DNA of 18,127 bases from Bacteroidales bacterium (GCA_900769555.1 CAAGHA010000138.1:1-18127), one strand, 5' to 3'; shown: positions 6,974 to 15,899, counted from the first letter of the stretch. Notes: a model not told the origin generated them from the sequence alone. Made by a program: numbers and translations.

Positions 6974-9402
6974 TTATCGAACAATCACTTTATACGGCGA
7001 GCCATCGACAACCAAGAGATACATTCCGGAACAGATATTCGGAATTTCGATTACTGAGTTTTCTTCGGCTTTCTTTGAATAGACAACGCGACCATTCACC
7101 TCATAAAGAACTACCCTTCCTGTAGCATTCGTTACATAAAGAGTGTTCCCATCCGAATAAATTTTCGGTTCAACAATAGTAGTCGATACCACTTTCTCTG
7201 ACGTAGTCTCTAACCTATTGAAATAACTTACACTATCAGTATAGACCGTTCTGTGCGATTTATCCAAAACAGGATAAGCATCTATCGTGATGGTTTGCAT
7301 ATCAGACGAAGCCGGACGAATATCCGCCAAGTTTTGATAGAAATGTTGTGTACCATCCGTTACACCTTTGTTCAAACGATAGCACACCTCACCATTCGCA
7401 AACTGTTCCGATGTCATGGAATGGATGTCGTACAAAGAATCTCTCTCAGCATTAAATGTACTATCTTCTACGCAACCTTCTAAATAATAAAGGTTCTTTA
7501 ATTCATGCGTTAAATAATTTTCTTGATCATACAAAGGATGAGACTGACCTGATTTAACAGAACCCATATTATAACAATTTTCAAAAATAAAAGTGTTTTC
7601 GTGAGATGAGTCAAATACCAAACCGGCGCCTTTACGTTTCGCTGATATAGTTCCAATATTATAACAATTGGAAATTAATTGTGAGGAATCACTAAATAGG
7701 TCCAAATCAGTATAGTAATTCCCAATACAAATATATGGCCATGATCCTATACTTAATAAACCGGCAGCATTATAGTATTTAGAAGAACAACTTCCAAGAT
7801 TCCAACAATTCTCCATAGCCATCTCTCCTCCTTTGTAATGAGTGAGTCCAGCAACATTACCTTGTGCTCTAATGGCAGCCGCATTGTAACACCCTTCAAA
7901 CGAGGTAGAATAAGAACTCTCCACTAAACCGGTAGCTTCTCCATACCTTGAAGCTACCACACCGGTAATGTAACAGTTTTTGAATTTACTATAATAAGAT
8001 TCTAGTATCAAACTGATTGGACATTCATGACAAGCAAACAAATAAAGATCTTCAAAACCTACATTTTTTATTTCGCCTTTGTCTAAAACAGATATAAATC
8101 CACTACGAATATGATCAGGATAAATACCATAAAGCCCTTTTATTACATGATTTTGTCCATTGAAAACACCGGAATAAACCCCAATCGGAATCCAACTTCT
8201 AACGCTATCAAAAATAGGTTCTGAACACTCAAACATGAAAAGATCCACCGTGCAATCAATATTATCATTCACCACAATATCATTCATCAAACGAGCATCC
8301 AACCACTGATTACCTTCGTTCACCAACCGAGCAAACTCAAAGAGATCATCTGCAGTGTAAATATCGAAAATACAATGCGACACTGTATCTCGCAAACCGC
8401 AAGCGCAGTAACAATAATTATAAACATGGTCATGAATTATTATTTTTGCTCCCCACGGTAAACCTTCTGCATCTCCAAAATAAGAAATCGTATCCACTCC
8501 CAAGAATGCGTTTTCTCCAATGAAAGAGACTGAATCCGGAATGGATAAAAATTTCAAACCTTTACAATTATTAAAGGCTTCTGCCCCAATGCTAACAACC
8601 GAATTAGGAATCACAACAACAGAATCAGAACCTAAATACCCAACAATACATAATTTTGTACTATCTGCATAAACAAAATCTCCATCTTTTACAGTTCCTC
8701 TAATAACTCTCTTTACAACACCCCAAGCTCCTGTCGCATTCCCTGCATAAAAAATGGTATCAATACCATAAAAAGCATTTTTTTCAATCTTGGCAACTGA
8801 TTCCGGAACATCCAATGGATTCAATCCTTTGCAATTGTAAAAGGCACTCTCTCCAATAGTGGTTACCGAATTAGAAATCTCTACATTGGTTAAACTACTA
8901 CAACCATAAAAAGCTCTACTTCCTATCGTTGTAACGGAATTAGGAATCTCTACAGTGGTTAAACTACTACAACTTTCAAAGACACTCGCACCAATAGAGG
9001 TTACTGAGTTGGGAATCTCTATGGATATTAATTTAGTATATCCATTAAATGTATTATTTCCTATGGTTGTAACCGAATTAGGAATTACAACAACAGAATC
9101 TGAACCTAAATACCCACAACACACGATTTTGTACTATCTGCATAAAAAAAATCTCCATCTTTTACAGTTCCTCTAATAACCCTCTTTGCTCCCCATGGTA
9201 ATCCACTTGCTTTCCCTACATAAAAAATCGTATCAATACCATAAAAAGCATTTTTTCCAATTGTGGAGACTGATTCAGGAACATCCATCAGATTCAATCC
9301 TTTGCAATTGTAAAAGGCATAATTTCCTATCGCTGTAACTGAATTTGGTATCTCTATAGTGGTTAATCTACTACAACCTTCGTATTCCTTATTTATTAAT
9401 AA
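6974..9402 (-). pseudogene. BspA-like leucine-rich-repeat surface protein, 5'-truncated and frameshifted
   Basis: The upstream part encodes tandem BspA/TpLRR-type (LRR_5) repeats of the form SLTxVEIPNSVTTIGxxAFxxC. A long middle region has recurring NCYN(I/M)G motifs, resembling GLUG-type repeats. The end (IYSDGNTLYVTNATGRVVLY to PYKVIVR) is a T9SS sorting domain. Two lesions are visible. First, the frame breaks near 9110-9118: one base is missing compared with the duplicated copy at about 8637-8645 (VVGI-stop instead of IVGYLGSDS). Second, recognisable repeat sequence begins in the middle of a unit (EGCSRLTTIEIPNSV, about 9381), with a stop at 9403 and no signal peptide or start. The longest intact frame is 6974-9124. 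Intact relatives are surface adhesins; this copy is probably not functional, unless the frameshift is a sequencing error and the 5' end is supplied by recombination. Confidence 0.75.
8598..9356. repeat. Internal direct repeat of about 285 bp within the LRR gene
   Basis: Positions about 8598-8883 and 9072-9356 are closely similar at the DNA level, at an offset of 474 bases (473 after the frameshift). Shared stretches include GAATTAGGAAT, CCTAAATACCC, TTTTGTACTATCTGCATAAA and CCATCTTTTACAGTTCCTCT. Each copy encodes the same LRR plus linker (DAFYGIDTIFY, RVIRGTVKDGDF, YADSTK). This is the kind of repeat that allows copy-number change by recombination. Confidence 0.7.
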
Positions 9403-9611
9403 TCAATGTTTTATAATTAAAACGGTAGAAATAGATACGTCTAATTTCAAAAATGATTCTAAAAACGGAAATTTAACATATTTAACCTTTGTTTTGGTTT
9501 TAAAATGCGAAGCATTTGTGCATTTTTGACTATGTTTGTCCTTCACTCTATATTCATTAGTTTGTGTCTATGATCTCTGTGAGTATCATTGCACTTATTA
9601 TAAACAGACGA

Positions 9612-9648
9612 AAAAGGATTGCCCTTAGATGAATTAGACAATCCTTTT
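9612..9648 (-). terminator. Intrinsic terminator of the E2-E1-JAB operon
   Basis: AAAAGGATTG (9612-9621) and CAATCCTTTT (9639-9648) form a perfect 10-bp stem with a 17-base loop, with five T on the minus strand. It lies about 25 bases beyond the stop at 9672. The remaining bases between here and the LRR remnant (9403-9611) show no convincing gene. Confidence 0.78.
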
Positions 9649-9671
9649 GTATATAATCATTGAACTGAAAC

Positions 9672-11801
9672 TCACATTGCAGCAGTAACAAACAATCCAT
9701 TATTGCCATATATCATTTGCACAAAAGGCAAGTCCTGTGATTGCTGTTCCTCCCACAATTCTTCAAACTGCTTTTTGTCAGTTACGCTTGGAGTGTTAGG
9801 CATATTAGGGTGTGAATGCCACTCACCCAAATATCTCACTTGATGATATGTCAATTTCGTTATCCTCTCATATTCAGTAGTTAATCCGTTAAATCCACGA
9901 ACAAACGATATCGGGCTATGAATACTGTCCTTTGGGGCTGGAATCATATAATATACGTAAATACTATTATGGTCGCGGTCATAACTACCAAAAAGGCATC
10001 CCCCTGTTTCCTTATCTGGCGATGTGGCTGTCATTGTTTGTATTTCCTTTTCTATGGCATCGGAAATATAAATTTGAATACCACCTAATGCTTCATGATG
10101 CCAATTTGTTATTGTCATCGGCAAACTTAACACTATCCCATCTTCTGCGTCAAAGTGCCAAATATTCAAACAAGCTTGCCCTGACGTATAATATTTCCTA
10201 ATTTGCTTTGAAATAATGGCTGACAACACACGTACATTCTCATAGTTAAGTATCATCGATTCCGATCTGCAACTGAAAGTGTTCGTACGCACAGTTTCTG
10301 TCTGTTCCAGATGTTGAGAAAACCTCTCATCTACTATTAGGTTACGATAATAATCCATCTCTAACAAGTCGAGACGAGTATTTCTTTCCTTGTCTTCTAT
10401 TAGTAATACGACATCATCTCCCTTAGGGTTCAAGAATGAGGAACATCTACGGAAAGTTTGTTCATCATTTGCAAGTTTCCTTTCAACCGCTATGGAAGTG
10501 CTAAAATCCATTACCAACTCCGTGTTCTTAAATAGACGTTCTCTATCATTTCGGTTTAACGTTAGAAAGTTTCCTTCTATGGCATTTATTTTCTGAAATA
10601 AGATGCCATGATAGGTGTCTTTGATGGAACGTACCTTTGAAGTCATTACTTTGTCTGTGGAAAGTGTATGTCGGCTAAGATTATGCGGTAGTAATATATC
10701 ACAATCAACTAAATTGATTTCTTCGGAGCATCCTTGTCTCGCCCAATGGTCGATTACAGCAGATCCAAGTGTGCCAGTCCCGACAACACTCACTTTATTG
10801 AAGTTGTCTTTTATTCCATTATTAATGGTATTTCCACAACGTGAAGTCATGAAATCTAGAAGTGCCACTTCTACCGACAATTCATAAAACCATTTTTCAA
10901 ACGCTTCCTTGCTAAGAACCTTCTTTTTATGTACTACATCCTTAGGAAGGCAGTTTGTCTTGATGAGGAACAATTCTTGTGAAGTCTTTTTATCATCTTT
11001 GCTTGTCTGAGTGATATAGATCGATATAACTAACGGAAGCGTAGCCTTTCCTGCTACACTTTTTGTTAATACAGCCAAGAGACTATCCGTCAAAGAGAAT
11101 TGGTCTGTTGATTGAACGTCTTTCAAATCTCCCATTGTTTGAGGTATCCGTACAAAATTGCTTGCATGTATTTTTTCTGTAGAAATGCCGATCAAATAGT
11201 GAGTGGCTTTACTTTTCTCAACAAACTCCAATGTAGAAGAATACTTCGTCTTTGGGGAGTACTTTATGTATGGATTACCACCCGAGCGTTCATTTAAAAT
11301 ACAACAGATTTCTTGAAATCCGAAGAACACTTCCAACGGACGGTTTGCCTCATGCAGTTTATTTATGCTATTCAGGCTAAACCAACGTCTTATTGAATTC
11401 AGAAAATCATGTGCATTAAATTGCGGCCGAATGTCAGCAAATGCAACATCCGATACACACAGTGATATTGGACGTGTAAACGGCTTTGCGTTTGAATGAG
11501 GTAGCTCTATTGGAAAATCTTTTCTTAATGCATATACTTCTGGCATATTGATGTCTTCTGGATGACAAACAACTGCAATTACCTCTTCATCACGAATGTC
11601 AAAAACAGGCTCATCTGGAATCTCAAGATGCGTCAAGTGCATTTTGATGATAGCGTCACCTTTACTATTGACATAACATTGTACATCCTTACACAAAGGA
11701 TGTACAATGGCTGCCTTATAGATTGCCTTGGCTCTAAAAAGTTTCAGGTGTTCACCTCTAATTGAAGAGCCATTTGTTATTTTATGATTATAATCTGTCA
11801 T
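9672..11801 (-). CDS. E2-E1-JAB triple fusion, ubiquitin-like conjugation/deconjugation protein, 709 aa
   Basis: Three domains can be read in order. Residues about 15-165 look like a prokaryotic E2 (UBC-like) domain: the segment around PISLCVSD puts the candidate catalytic cysteine at 115, followed by the typical IRRWFSLNSINKLHEANRPLE. Residues about 320-560 are an E1/ThiF adenylation domain: GTGTLG at 341-346, LVDCDILLPHNLSRH at 364-378, and Cys511 as a possible thioester cysteine. Residues about 575-709 are a JAB/MPN metalloprotease with a full JAMM set: Glu598 (ETGG), His662 and His664 (EWHSHP), Ser672 and Asp675. The first two domains would activate and transfer a C-terminal carboxyl group; JAB would cleave it off. 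No ubiquitin-like gene or CD-NTase is next to it. It overlaps the hydrolase gene by ATGA. It is related to Cap2/Cap3 of type II CBASS and to Bil/Bub systems, but here the parts are fused. Confidence 0.85.
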   Translation of the reverse strand: MTDYNHKITNGSSIRGEHLKLFRAKAIYKAAIVHPLCKDVQCYVNSKGDAIIKMHLTHLEIPDEPVFDIRDEEVIAVVCHPEDINMPEVYALRKDFPIELPHSNAKPFTRPISLCVSDVAFADIRPQFNAHDFLNSIRRWFSLNSINKLHEANRPLEVFFGFQEICCILNERSGGNPYIKYSPKTKYSSTLEFVEKSKATHYLIGISTEKIHASNFVRIPQTMGDLKDVQSTDQFSLTDSLLAVLTKSVAGKATLPLVISIYITQTSKDDKKTSQELFLIKTNCLPKDVVHKKKVLSKEAFEKWFYELSVEVALLDFMTSRCGNTINNGIKDNFNKVSVVGTGTLGSAVIDHWARQGCSEEINLVDCDILLPHNLSRHTLSTDKVMTSKVRSIKDTYHGILFQKINAIEGNFLTLNRNDRERLFKNTELVMDFSTSIAVERKLANDEQTFRRCSSFLNPKGDDVVLLIEDKERNTRLDLLEMDYYRNLIVDERFSQHLEQTETVRTNTFSCRSESMILNYENVRVLSAIISKQIRKYYTSGQACLNIWHFDAEDGIVLSLPMTITNWHHEALGGIQIYISDAIEKEIQTMTATSPDKETGGCLFGSYDRDHNSIYVYYMIPAPKDSIHSPISFVRGFNGLTTEYERITKLTYHQVRYLGEWHSHPNMPNTPSVTDKKQFEELWEEQQSQDLPFVQMIYGNNGLFVTAAM

Positions 11802-12934
11802 CTGCCAGCTCTTGGTGCAGGATTAGAAATAGATGTAGCTCCTGCTACCGTAGCATTCTCTTTCAGTGTCTTCCCGTTCTCGTTAATCTTAAAAACGATG
11901 GGCTGTGGTATATTTCCCACTTTGCGATGTGTCGCAGTATTAAGGAAATGTGAAGAACCTAACTTCAGCTTTTTTATATATTGCTGTTTAGCTTCATAAC
12001 AAGGAGGATTGTTATCATCGTTCTTAATCTCATTTGAAGAAGCTATAATATGAGCATAGTTACCAATCTGCTTATCCAATATGGCATCAGCAGATGGTTT
12101 GATTTCCTTCTTGTTATCTGAGTCATTAAAAAACGACCAAGAGCAATGATGAGGCGCAAGGAAAATATTCCACTTCAGTTTCTCTTCATCCGCGTTGTTT
12201 TCCAAAATGTGTTGCCAAATTTCGTGTTCAGCATCACCTCCCATCAGTACACGGCTCTTGTAACCCGTGTAGCCGTCTATTTTAAAACCAAACTGCACAA
12301 CCACTGAAGTTGCATTCTTGTCATCATACTTCTTGCTAGTCTCAACATCTTCTTTAAATGGAGCATGAATAAAGATTTCCAACCAAGATAGACTTGACCC
12401 ATGAACAGTTGTTACGAGTATGCCGGGAACATAACAATATCTGCGGTCGAACTCTTTGTCTTTATCGTATCCGATAATTCTCAAATAGTTGCCTTTAGAT
12501 CCAAAGAAGTTCTTGTCATCATCGTATAGTTTTCTACGTCGTTTCGCTTCTTTGCGTATATCTTCAGCAGGTGAAGACAAATTATTATTTAAGCTGCGAG
12601 GTGTAATCCACAATTCTTCTATGATAATCTCATCCTTATTTTTGTCCTTGTCGTAATCATCTACTTTGCCTTGGTAAAAGTTCCCTGCAAATCCTTTACA
12701 ATGATCATCGTGAGGATGCGTACTAATAAAAAGATCCACAAAAGGACGTCCCAATCCATCCTTTTTCAGTTCTTTCAGCAAATCTGCTTTTACATCAAAC
12801 ATCACTTGCTTTCCATGACCATCGGTAAGGTCTGCCAATATCTGGCAATCCACTATAATGGTCTTGCCGTTATCTAACTTGATTAGCGTGCAATCAGCGT
12901 TGCCCACTGGATAATACTTAATAATGTGCTCCAT
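11798..12934 (-). CDS. Metallo-beta-lactamase-fold hydrolase (ComEC C-terminal type), 378 aa
   Basis: The N-terminus (YYPVGNADCTLIKLDNGKTI) is the usual first strands of ComEC/Rec2-like MBL-fold hydrolases. The metal-binding motif STHPHDDH is at 72-78 (His73, His75, Asp77, His78), with further candidate ligands at Asp234 (MGGDAEHE) and His262/His263 (APHHCSW). The family includes nucleases, phosphodiesterases and other phosphoester or ester hydrolases, so the substrate cannot be named. A lysine- and aspartate-rich insertion lies at about 90-165. The C-terminus is a flexible tail ending NPAPRAGR, outside the fold. The gene lies 2 bases after the membrane-protein gene and overlaps the E2-E1-JAB gene by ATGA, so all three are made together. 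MBL proteins next to E2-E1-JAB genes are known from comparative genomics; the role in the system is unknown. Confidence 0.85.
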   Translation of the reverse strand: MEHIIKYYPVGNADCTLIKLDNGKTIIVDCQILADLTDGHGKQVMFDVKADLLKELKKDGLGRPFVDLFISTHPHDDHCKGFAGNFYQGKVDDYDKDKNKDEIIIEELWITPRSLNNNLSSPAEDIRKEAKRRRKLYDDDKNFFGSKGNYLRIIGYDKDKEFDRRYCYVPGILVTTVHGSSLSWLEIFIHAPFKEDVETSKKYDDKNATSVVVQFGFKIDGYTGYKSRVLMGGDAEHEIWQHILENNADEEKLKWNIFLAPHHCSWSFFNDSDNKKEIKPSADAILDKQIGNYAHIIASSNEIKNDDNNPPCYEAKQQYIKKLKLGSSHFLNTATHRKVGNIPQPIVFKINENGKTLKENATVAGATSISNPAPRAGR

Positions 12935-12936
12935 AA

Positions 12937-13548
12937 TTATTTCGTTTTTAAATATTCAATCAATACTTCTCTTGCATAATAATAACCCCTCTCTTTACAG
13001 CGTAACCCTACGAGTATTATTACAGCTAAAGCTATTAACCATGCCCACCACAAATCATAAAACTTGGGCATAAGAACACCAACAGTTACTATTGCAAGAG
13101 TTAACATAACGCGAGAAAAGGCATACTGTGCATTGAAATCTGGCACACGAGTCTTTTCATTCGAGTTTGAGTAAGACATGGCTTTGCTAAACATTTTCCC
13201 TTCGCTAGCTTTGTCATCATTAAGTTCTTGTTTCAAAAGCTTAATAGTTTTCTCATATTCATAAAAACGAATGCGTCCAAAACCTGTATAATTTCCTGTC
13301 TTGCCGCAACAACTTGATTTGGGTGCCTTTAATAGTTTGTCAGAAGGTTTGCCTCCCATAAACCAATAATACAAAGGCTCTAATAATGCGCTTAATGCAT
13401 TTAGCATATAGCCCATCACATACGCTAGTGACAACAAAACTATTGCATTAATGTTATTTATATTCCAATCAATTACTATTGAAAGGACAAATAATAAGAT
13501 AACACCACTAATCAATGTGCTAAGTACATCATAATACTTGAAATTCAT
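12937..13548 (-). CDS. Four-helix membrane protein of the E2-E1-JAB operon, 203 aa
   Basis: Four hydrophobic segments are visible at about 8-27, 33-55, 146-162 and 165-183. They form two hairpins separated by a polar loop of about 85 residues (60-145) with a CysCys pair at 80-81 and a charged helix (YEYEKTIKLLKQELNDD). The C-terminus is short and basic. I do not recognise the family. As the first gene of the operon, 2 bases before the hydrolase gene, it may be the membrane effector or the docking site of the system; this is inferred from position and topology only. A TAnnTTTG promoter lies about 155 bases upstream, leaving a long leader that contains one arm of a 14-bp inverted repeat. Confidence 0.75.
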   Translation of the reverse strand: MNFKYYDVLSTLISGVILLFVLSIVIDWNINNINAIVLLSLAYVMGYMLNALSALLEPLYYWFMGGKPSDKLLKAPKSSCCGKTGNYTGFGRIRFYEYEKTIKLLKQELNDDKASEGKMFSKAMSYSNSNEKTRVPDFNAQYAFSRVMLTLAIVTVGVLMPKFYDLWWAWLIALAVIILVGLRCKERGYYYAREVLIEYLKTK

Positions 13549-13606
13549 AATATTTACATTATTTATTATTATTTTTTAAGTCTCTGCGGATCTAGCGAAC
13601 TACTAC

Positions 13607-13793
13607 AATTGTGTCAGATTGTCTGTCGAATAGGAAGTCAATCTTGCATTGCTTTTACCTCTAATATCCCATCTTTTACATCTCTTTTTTACACCCTATT
13701 TTGACAAACATATAAAGGTGCTCTCTGTTTTGTTTGCAAATTTTATACCAAAGTCAGAATACAACACAATACACATTAAAATCTGACACAATT
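13607..13793. repeat. Perfect 14-bp inverted repeat spanning the divergent promoter region
   Basis: AATTGTGTCAGATT (13607-13620) and its exact complement AATCTGACACAATT (13780-13793) enclose 159 bases that contain the minus-strand promoter of the E2-E1-JAB operon. The arms could be two operator sites for one regulator, or crossover sites of an invertible segment. Together with the two promoters this accounts for the 361-base gap between the divergent operons; no gene is seen in it. Confidence 0.7.
13705..13740 (-). promoter_or_regulatory. Promoter of the membrane protein/MBL/E2-E1-JAB operon
   Basis: On the minus strand, TATGTTTG (13705-13712) matches the -7 element TAnnTTTG exactly. A TTTG (13737-13740) lies 24 bases upstream as the -33 element, slightly longer than usual. 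The transcript would start near 13698 and have a leader of about 150 bases. Confidence 0.5.
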
Positions 13794-13841
13794 ACAATAT
13801 CCTACTGTCAATATGTCGTATTTATGCAAATTTATCATATA

Positions 13842-13877
13842 TTTTCGCCTATGCGTGAATAAAATTTGTTATCTTTG
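13842..13877 (+). promoter_or_regulatory. Promoter of rloA-rloB
   Basis: TATCTTTG (13870-13877) is an exact TAnnTTTG -7 element, and TTTTCG (13842-13847) lies 23 bases upstream as a weak -33 element. The start would be near 13883, giving a leader of about 27 bases before the ATG at 13910. Confidence 0.6.
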
Positions 13878-13909
13878 CATTAAATTTTCACTAAATATCT
13901 ATTAAGATT

Positions 13910-15253
13910 ATGCTATTGTCTGCCAAATTTGAAAATATATACTCGTTTAACGAGGAGACACGTATTCTTTTTACAGCAAGTAAAAGTGACCAATTACCAT
14001 TGCATGTATCACGTGCAGAGAAACGTGACGACATTTCGGTACTCCGAATGGGATTGATTTATGGTGCTAACGCTTCTGGAAAGTCGAACATCATAAAATG
14101 CTTGGCTATCATCAAGGAATTTGCCTTGAATGGTTGGAGCAATCGCAAATACAGCTACTTTAAGATGACAGATGAACCACAAGAGCGTTCGAGCATTGAA
14201 CTTGAGTTCAAAGTAGATAACCAATTCTTCGCTTACGGCGTAGCTTTCTCGAAAGGAGGTTTATTGGAGGAATGGTTGTACAAGACAGGTAGTCGTATAG
14301 ATGCAATGATTTTTGAACGCAAGCGTAATGGTGACAGTTGGGAAAATTCGATTGCATCACAGTATTTGAGAACTGAGGATGGTCCATTCTTGAAGTTCCT
14401 AATTGACGGAACTCCGACCAAGGGCACTTTCCTAAGTGAATATATCAAGCGTAATGGAAAGGGGATAGCTGCTATAAAATCTGCTCGTAAGTGGTTTGAG
14501 AATCTGAATATCATCTTTCCCAATATACACAGGACGGATTTTCCATTCCGAGTAGTGAACGACACCCAGTTCAAGAACGTGATGCGTGAACTGCTTGGTT
14601 ACTTTGGTACGGGCATATCAGACCTTCGTCGCGTTGAGTCGAAATCCGAAGAATTGGGTATTCCAGATGAAATCAGACAAAAGATTGAAGAAAGCCTTGA
14701 TGGCAAGGATGAAAAGACTGGTGTCGTAATTCACAATAAAAACCGTTTCATCTTTGCAGAAAAAGATGAGTCGAAGAATCTGAAGTGGTATGAGTTGAAA
14801 ACTATCCACAGAAAGGATGATAGCAAATCAGACTACATATTCGAAATGTTTGAGGAGTCCGATGGAACGTCTCGTCTTTTTGATTTCATTCCTATGCTTA
14901 TCGACATGCGTGCCAATGATGCGGTCTATATTATTGACGAAGTGGATAGGAGTTTGCATCCGATGCTTACATTGAAACTATTGGAGATGTACAACAGTTT
15001 ACTTAGAAGCAATTCGCAAATGCAGTTGATTTGCACCACGCATGAGTCAAATTTGCTTTCTGCTGCTCCTATCCGGCAAGATGAGGTGTGGTTTGTGGAA
15101 AAAGACAAGAAAGGAGAAAGTCATTTGTCTTCTCTTTGTGAGTACAAACCGAGGGAGAACGTACAAAAAGGTTATTTGAATGGCCGATACGGAGCTATCC
15201 CATTCTTTGGTGAACTGAATAATATTAATTGGGACGATGCGAAGCAGGAATAG
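13910..15253 (+). CDS. rloA: RloA-type AAA family ATPase, 447 aa
   Basis: This is an ABC/SMC-like ATPase of the AAA_15 type. Walker A is GANASGKS at 52-59. The signature-like segment ESDGTSRLFDF is at 316-326, Walker B is YIIDEVD at 340-346, followed by SLHP, and the H-loop is CTTHES at 375-380. The C-terminus has the typical DEVWFVEK and GRYGAIPFFG motifs. Length and motifs fit RloA and the related AbiL- and PARIS-type ATPases, which act as sensors or scaffolds for a Toprim-like effector in phage defence. It overlaps rloB by 17 bases, consistent with an obligatory pair. It is transcribed away from the E2-E1-JAB operon from its own promoter. What triggers it cannot be read from the sequence. 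Confidence 0.88.
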   Translation: MLLSAKFENIYSFNEETRILFTASKSDQLPLHVSRAEKRDDISVLRMGLIYGANASGKSNIIKCLAIIKEFALNGWSNRKYSYFKMTDEPQERSSIELEFKVDNQFFAYGVAFSKGGLLEEWLYKTGSRIDAMIFERKRNGDSWENSIASQYLRTEDGPFLKFLIDGTPTKGTFLSEYIKRNGKGIAAIKSARKWFENLNIIFPNIHRTDFPFRVVNDTQFKNVMRELLGYFGTGISDLRRVESKSEELGIPDEIRQKIEESLDGKDEKTGVVIHNKNRFIFAEKDESKNLKWYELKTIHRKDDSKSDYIFEMFEESDGTSRLFDFIPMLIDMRANDAVYIIDEVDRSLHPMLTLKLLEMYNSLLRSNSQMQLICTTHESNLLSAAPIRQDEVWFVEKDKKGESHLSSLCEYKPRENVQKGYLNGRYGAIPFFGELNNINWDDAKQE

Positions 15254-15899
15254 TTTGATACGCGAACGTCGTGAGGCATTTCGTGACGCTCGCCTTATAG
15301 TCATTGCCTCCGAAGGCAAAGACACGGAGCGGATATATTTTAAGGCATTAGCCAAAGAATATACCAACCCTCGTGTGCACGTACATATCCTGGAACGAAG
15401 TGAAGCTGAGCAGAATAACTCCAGTCCAGAACATGTCTTGAAGCAACTGAATTACTACAAGGAACAATATGCGTTGGAAGCTGACGATGAACTATGGCTT
15501 GTCGTTGATAAAGACCGTTGGAAAGAGGGGATGCTATCTCGTGTGGCTACAGAATGTGCGCAAGACAGCTATATGCACATGGCATTGAGTAACCCTTGCA
15601 TTGAACTTTGGTTACTGTTACATCTAGTAGATGCCACTTCTTTGTCTCCAGAAGAACAGCATCAATGGTTGGAAAATCGCCGAAATTCGAGGAGGACAGA
15701 CCCATATCTAAAGATACGATTGCGTCAAGAGATGGGAACATACCATGAGGCTGCATACGATGCCCAAATGCTGATAGTCCATGTTGAGGAGGCGATAGAA
15801 CGAGCAAAAGTCTTGGACAAGAATCCAACTGACCGTTGGCCGCAAGCCCTCGGCACACGAGTGTATCTATTGGCTGAAAGTGTGATGAATAGAAAGTGA
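15237..15899 (+). CDS. rloB: RloB-family protein (Toprim-like nuclease candidate), 220 aa
   Basis: It starts inside the end of rloA. Family motifs are a conserved Glu in IASEGKDTERIYF (Glu26), an acidic pair in LVVDKDRW (Asp91, Asp93), and SNPCIELWLLLH at 118-129, the most diagnostic RloB segment. The glutamate and the DxD pair form the pattern expected of a Toprim-like metal site. In related two-gene systems (AbiL, PARIS) this partner is the toxic effector held in check by the ATPase; nuclease action here is inferred. The C-terminal helical part (170-220) ends in TDRWPQALGTRVYLLAESV, as is common in the family. Confidence 0.87.
   Translation: MRSRNSLIRERREAFRDARLIVIASEGKDTERIYFKALAKEYTNPRVHVHILERSEAEQNNSSPEHVLKQLNYYKEQYALEADDELWLVVDKDRWKEGMLSRVATECAQDSYMHMALSNPCIELWLLLHLVDATSLSPEEQHQWLENRRNSRRTDPYLKIRLRQEMGTYHEAAYDAQMLIVHVEEAIERAKVLDKNPTDRWPQALGTRVYLLAESVMNRK

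Noticed and set aside
9106..9297. Separate small gene of 63 codons upstream of the LRR frame
   Set aside because: It begins at an internal TTG, its frame continues further upstream, and it matches the LRR protein's own linker; it is the frameshifted front of the same gene.
9505..9573. 22-residue hydrophobic reading frame (starts MRSICAFLTMFVLH)
   Set aside because: There is no good promoter at the right distance and no sign of selection; such frames arise by chance in AT-rich DNA.
9672..13548. Type II CBASS operon
   Set aside because: E2, E1 and JAB are present, but no CD-NTase is found in the operon or next to it and the domains are fused, so the CBASS label is not supported.
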